Assembly (NCBI RefSeq): GCF_001907235.1
Contig: NZ_MQVS01000007.1
Span: 95,068-159,067 of the forward strand
DNA length: 64,000 nt
Reading direction: 5' to 3'
Origin: Buchananella hordeovulneris
Lineage (GTDB): Bacteria > Actinomycetota > Actinomycetes > Actinomycetales > Actinomycetaceae
Below are positions 63,879 through 64,000 of this stretch, piece by piece. The notes beneath the pieces were generated by a model, which was not told the DNA's origin, searched no databases, and worked only from the letters and a program-made list of their open reading frames with translations. The position numbers were made by a program, and so were the translations under genes. Each line of letters starts with the position of its first letter. The first letter of the stretch is position 1.

Positions 63879-64000
63879 TTAGACGGTCGCGGGCGCGGTC
63901 GTTGTGGTGTGAGTGTAGGACGCTTCGACCGCCGCTGGGGTGGGGTAGTCAAGAGCTTCGTGGATCCGGGTCATGTTCCACCAGTGGACCCAGCCCATCG
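63879..64000 (-). mobile_element. IS3-family transposase, C-terminal end (runs off window)
   Basis: On the minus strand the frame reads MGWVHWWNMTRIHEALDYPT, then PAAVEASYTH and a stop at 63881-63879, matching the end of IS3-type DDE transposases (WVDWYNxxRLHEALxxxTPAEVE). The bases beyond (63856-63880) should include the right terminal inverted repeat. It truncates the hydrolase gene. Confidence 0.8.

Overview
The window is high-GC DNA with dense, often 4-bp-overlapping genes, GTG starts, a WXG100 protein, a PanC/PanD pair, a DtxR-type repressor and a galU-glp-rimJ-glpR cluster. It is chromosome of an actinomycete (Actinomycetota). The gene content fits a small-genome Actinomycetales lineage, but I cannot name the genus from sequence alone.

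Positions 1-47,288 are a conserved core. In order they hold: a partial Fur regulator, tRNA-Thr, a DsrE protein, a NarL-type two-component system divergent from an FtsX-type ABC exporter, SGNH hydrolase and uracil-DNA glycosylase, a LytR_C protein, groEL behind two CIRCE operators, WXG100, an HD-fold protein with an altered active site, an OmpR-type two-component system, paired PH-domain membrane proteins, DUF2520/panC/panD/lysS, a kinase, an ArgA-like acetyltransferase, NYN, TPM/PspA, cspB/DUF3027, an NCS2 permease, an MFS exporter, serC, dtxR, a c-di-AMP riboswitch with its NlpC/P60 hydrolase, a universal stress protein, tRNA-Arg, glpK, a 1383-residue helicase-like protein lacking its catalytic motifs, mscL, an SAF-domain protein, 5-FTHF cyclo-ligase, and galU-glp-rimJ-glpR (envelope precursor plus gephyrin-like division module). 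tRNA-Ala(CGC) closes the core.

Positions 47,289-58,253 are a genomic island. The 3' flank of tRNA-Ala is duplicated 10,972 bp downstream (49 of 50 bases identical, then weaker similarity), the pattern left by tRNA-targeted site-specific integration. The island carries a LysR/EamA/NAD(P)-binding cassette, a decayed conjugative relaxase-helicase (TraA/MobF type), a 1682-residue P-loop STAND-like NTPase with an N-terminal nuclease-like segment and a very long C-terminal region (the best candidate for an undescribed, probably anti-phage, system), and a small helix-turn-helix protein. I see no integrase inside it.

Positions 58,254-64,000 hold a second, decayed conjugative element: a truncated 70-residue gene, an orphan membrane protein, a frameshifted and truncated TrbL-like gene, two pilin-size (DUF6112-like) membrane proteins, a phosphatase, VOC proteins, a frameshifted AraC regulator, a truncated cell-wall hydrolase and the end of an IS3-type transposase at the window edge. 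Together the two regions look like successive integrations next to one tRNA gene.
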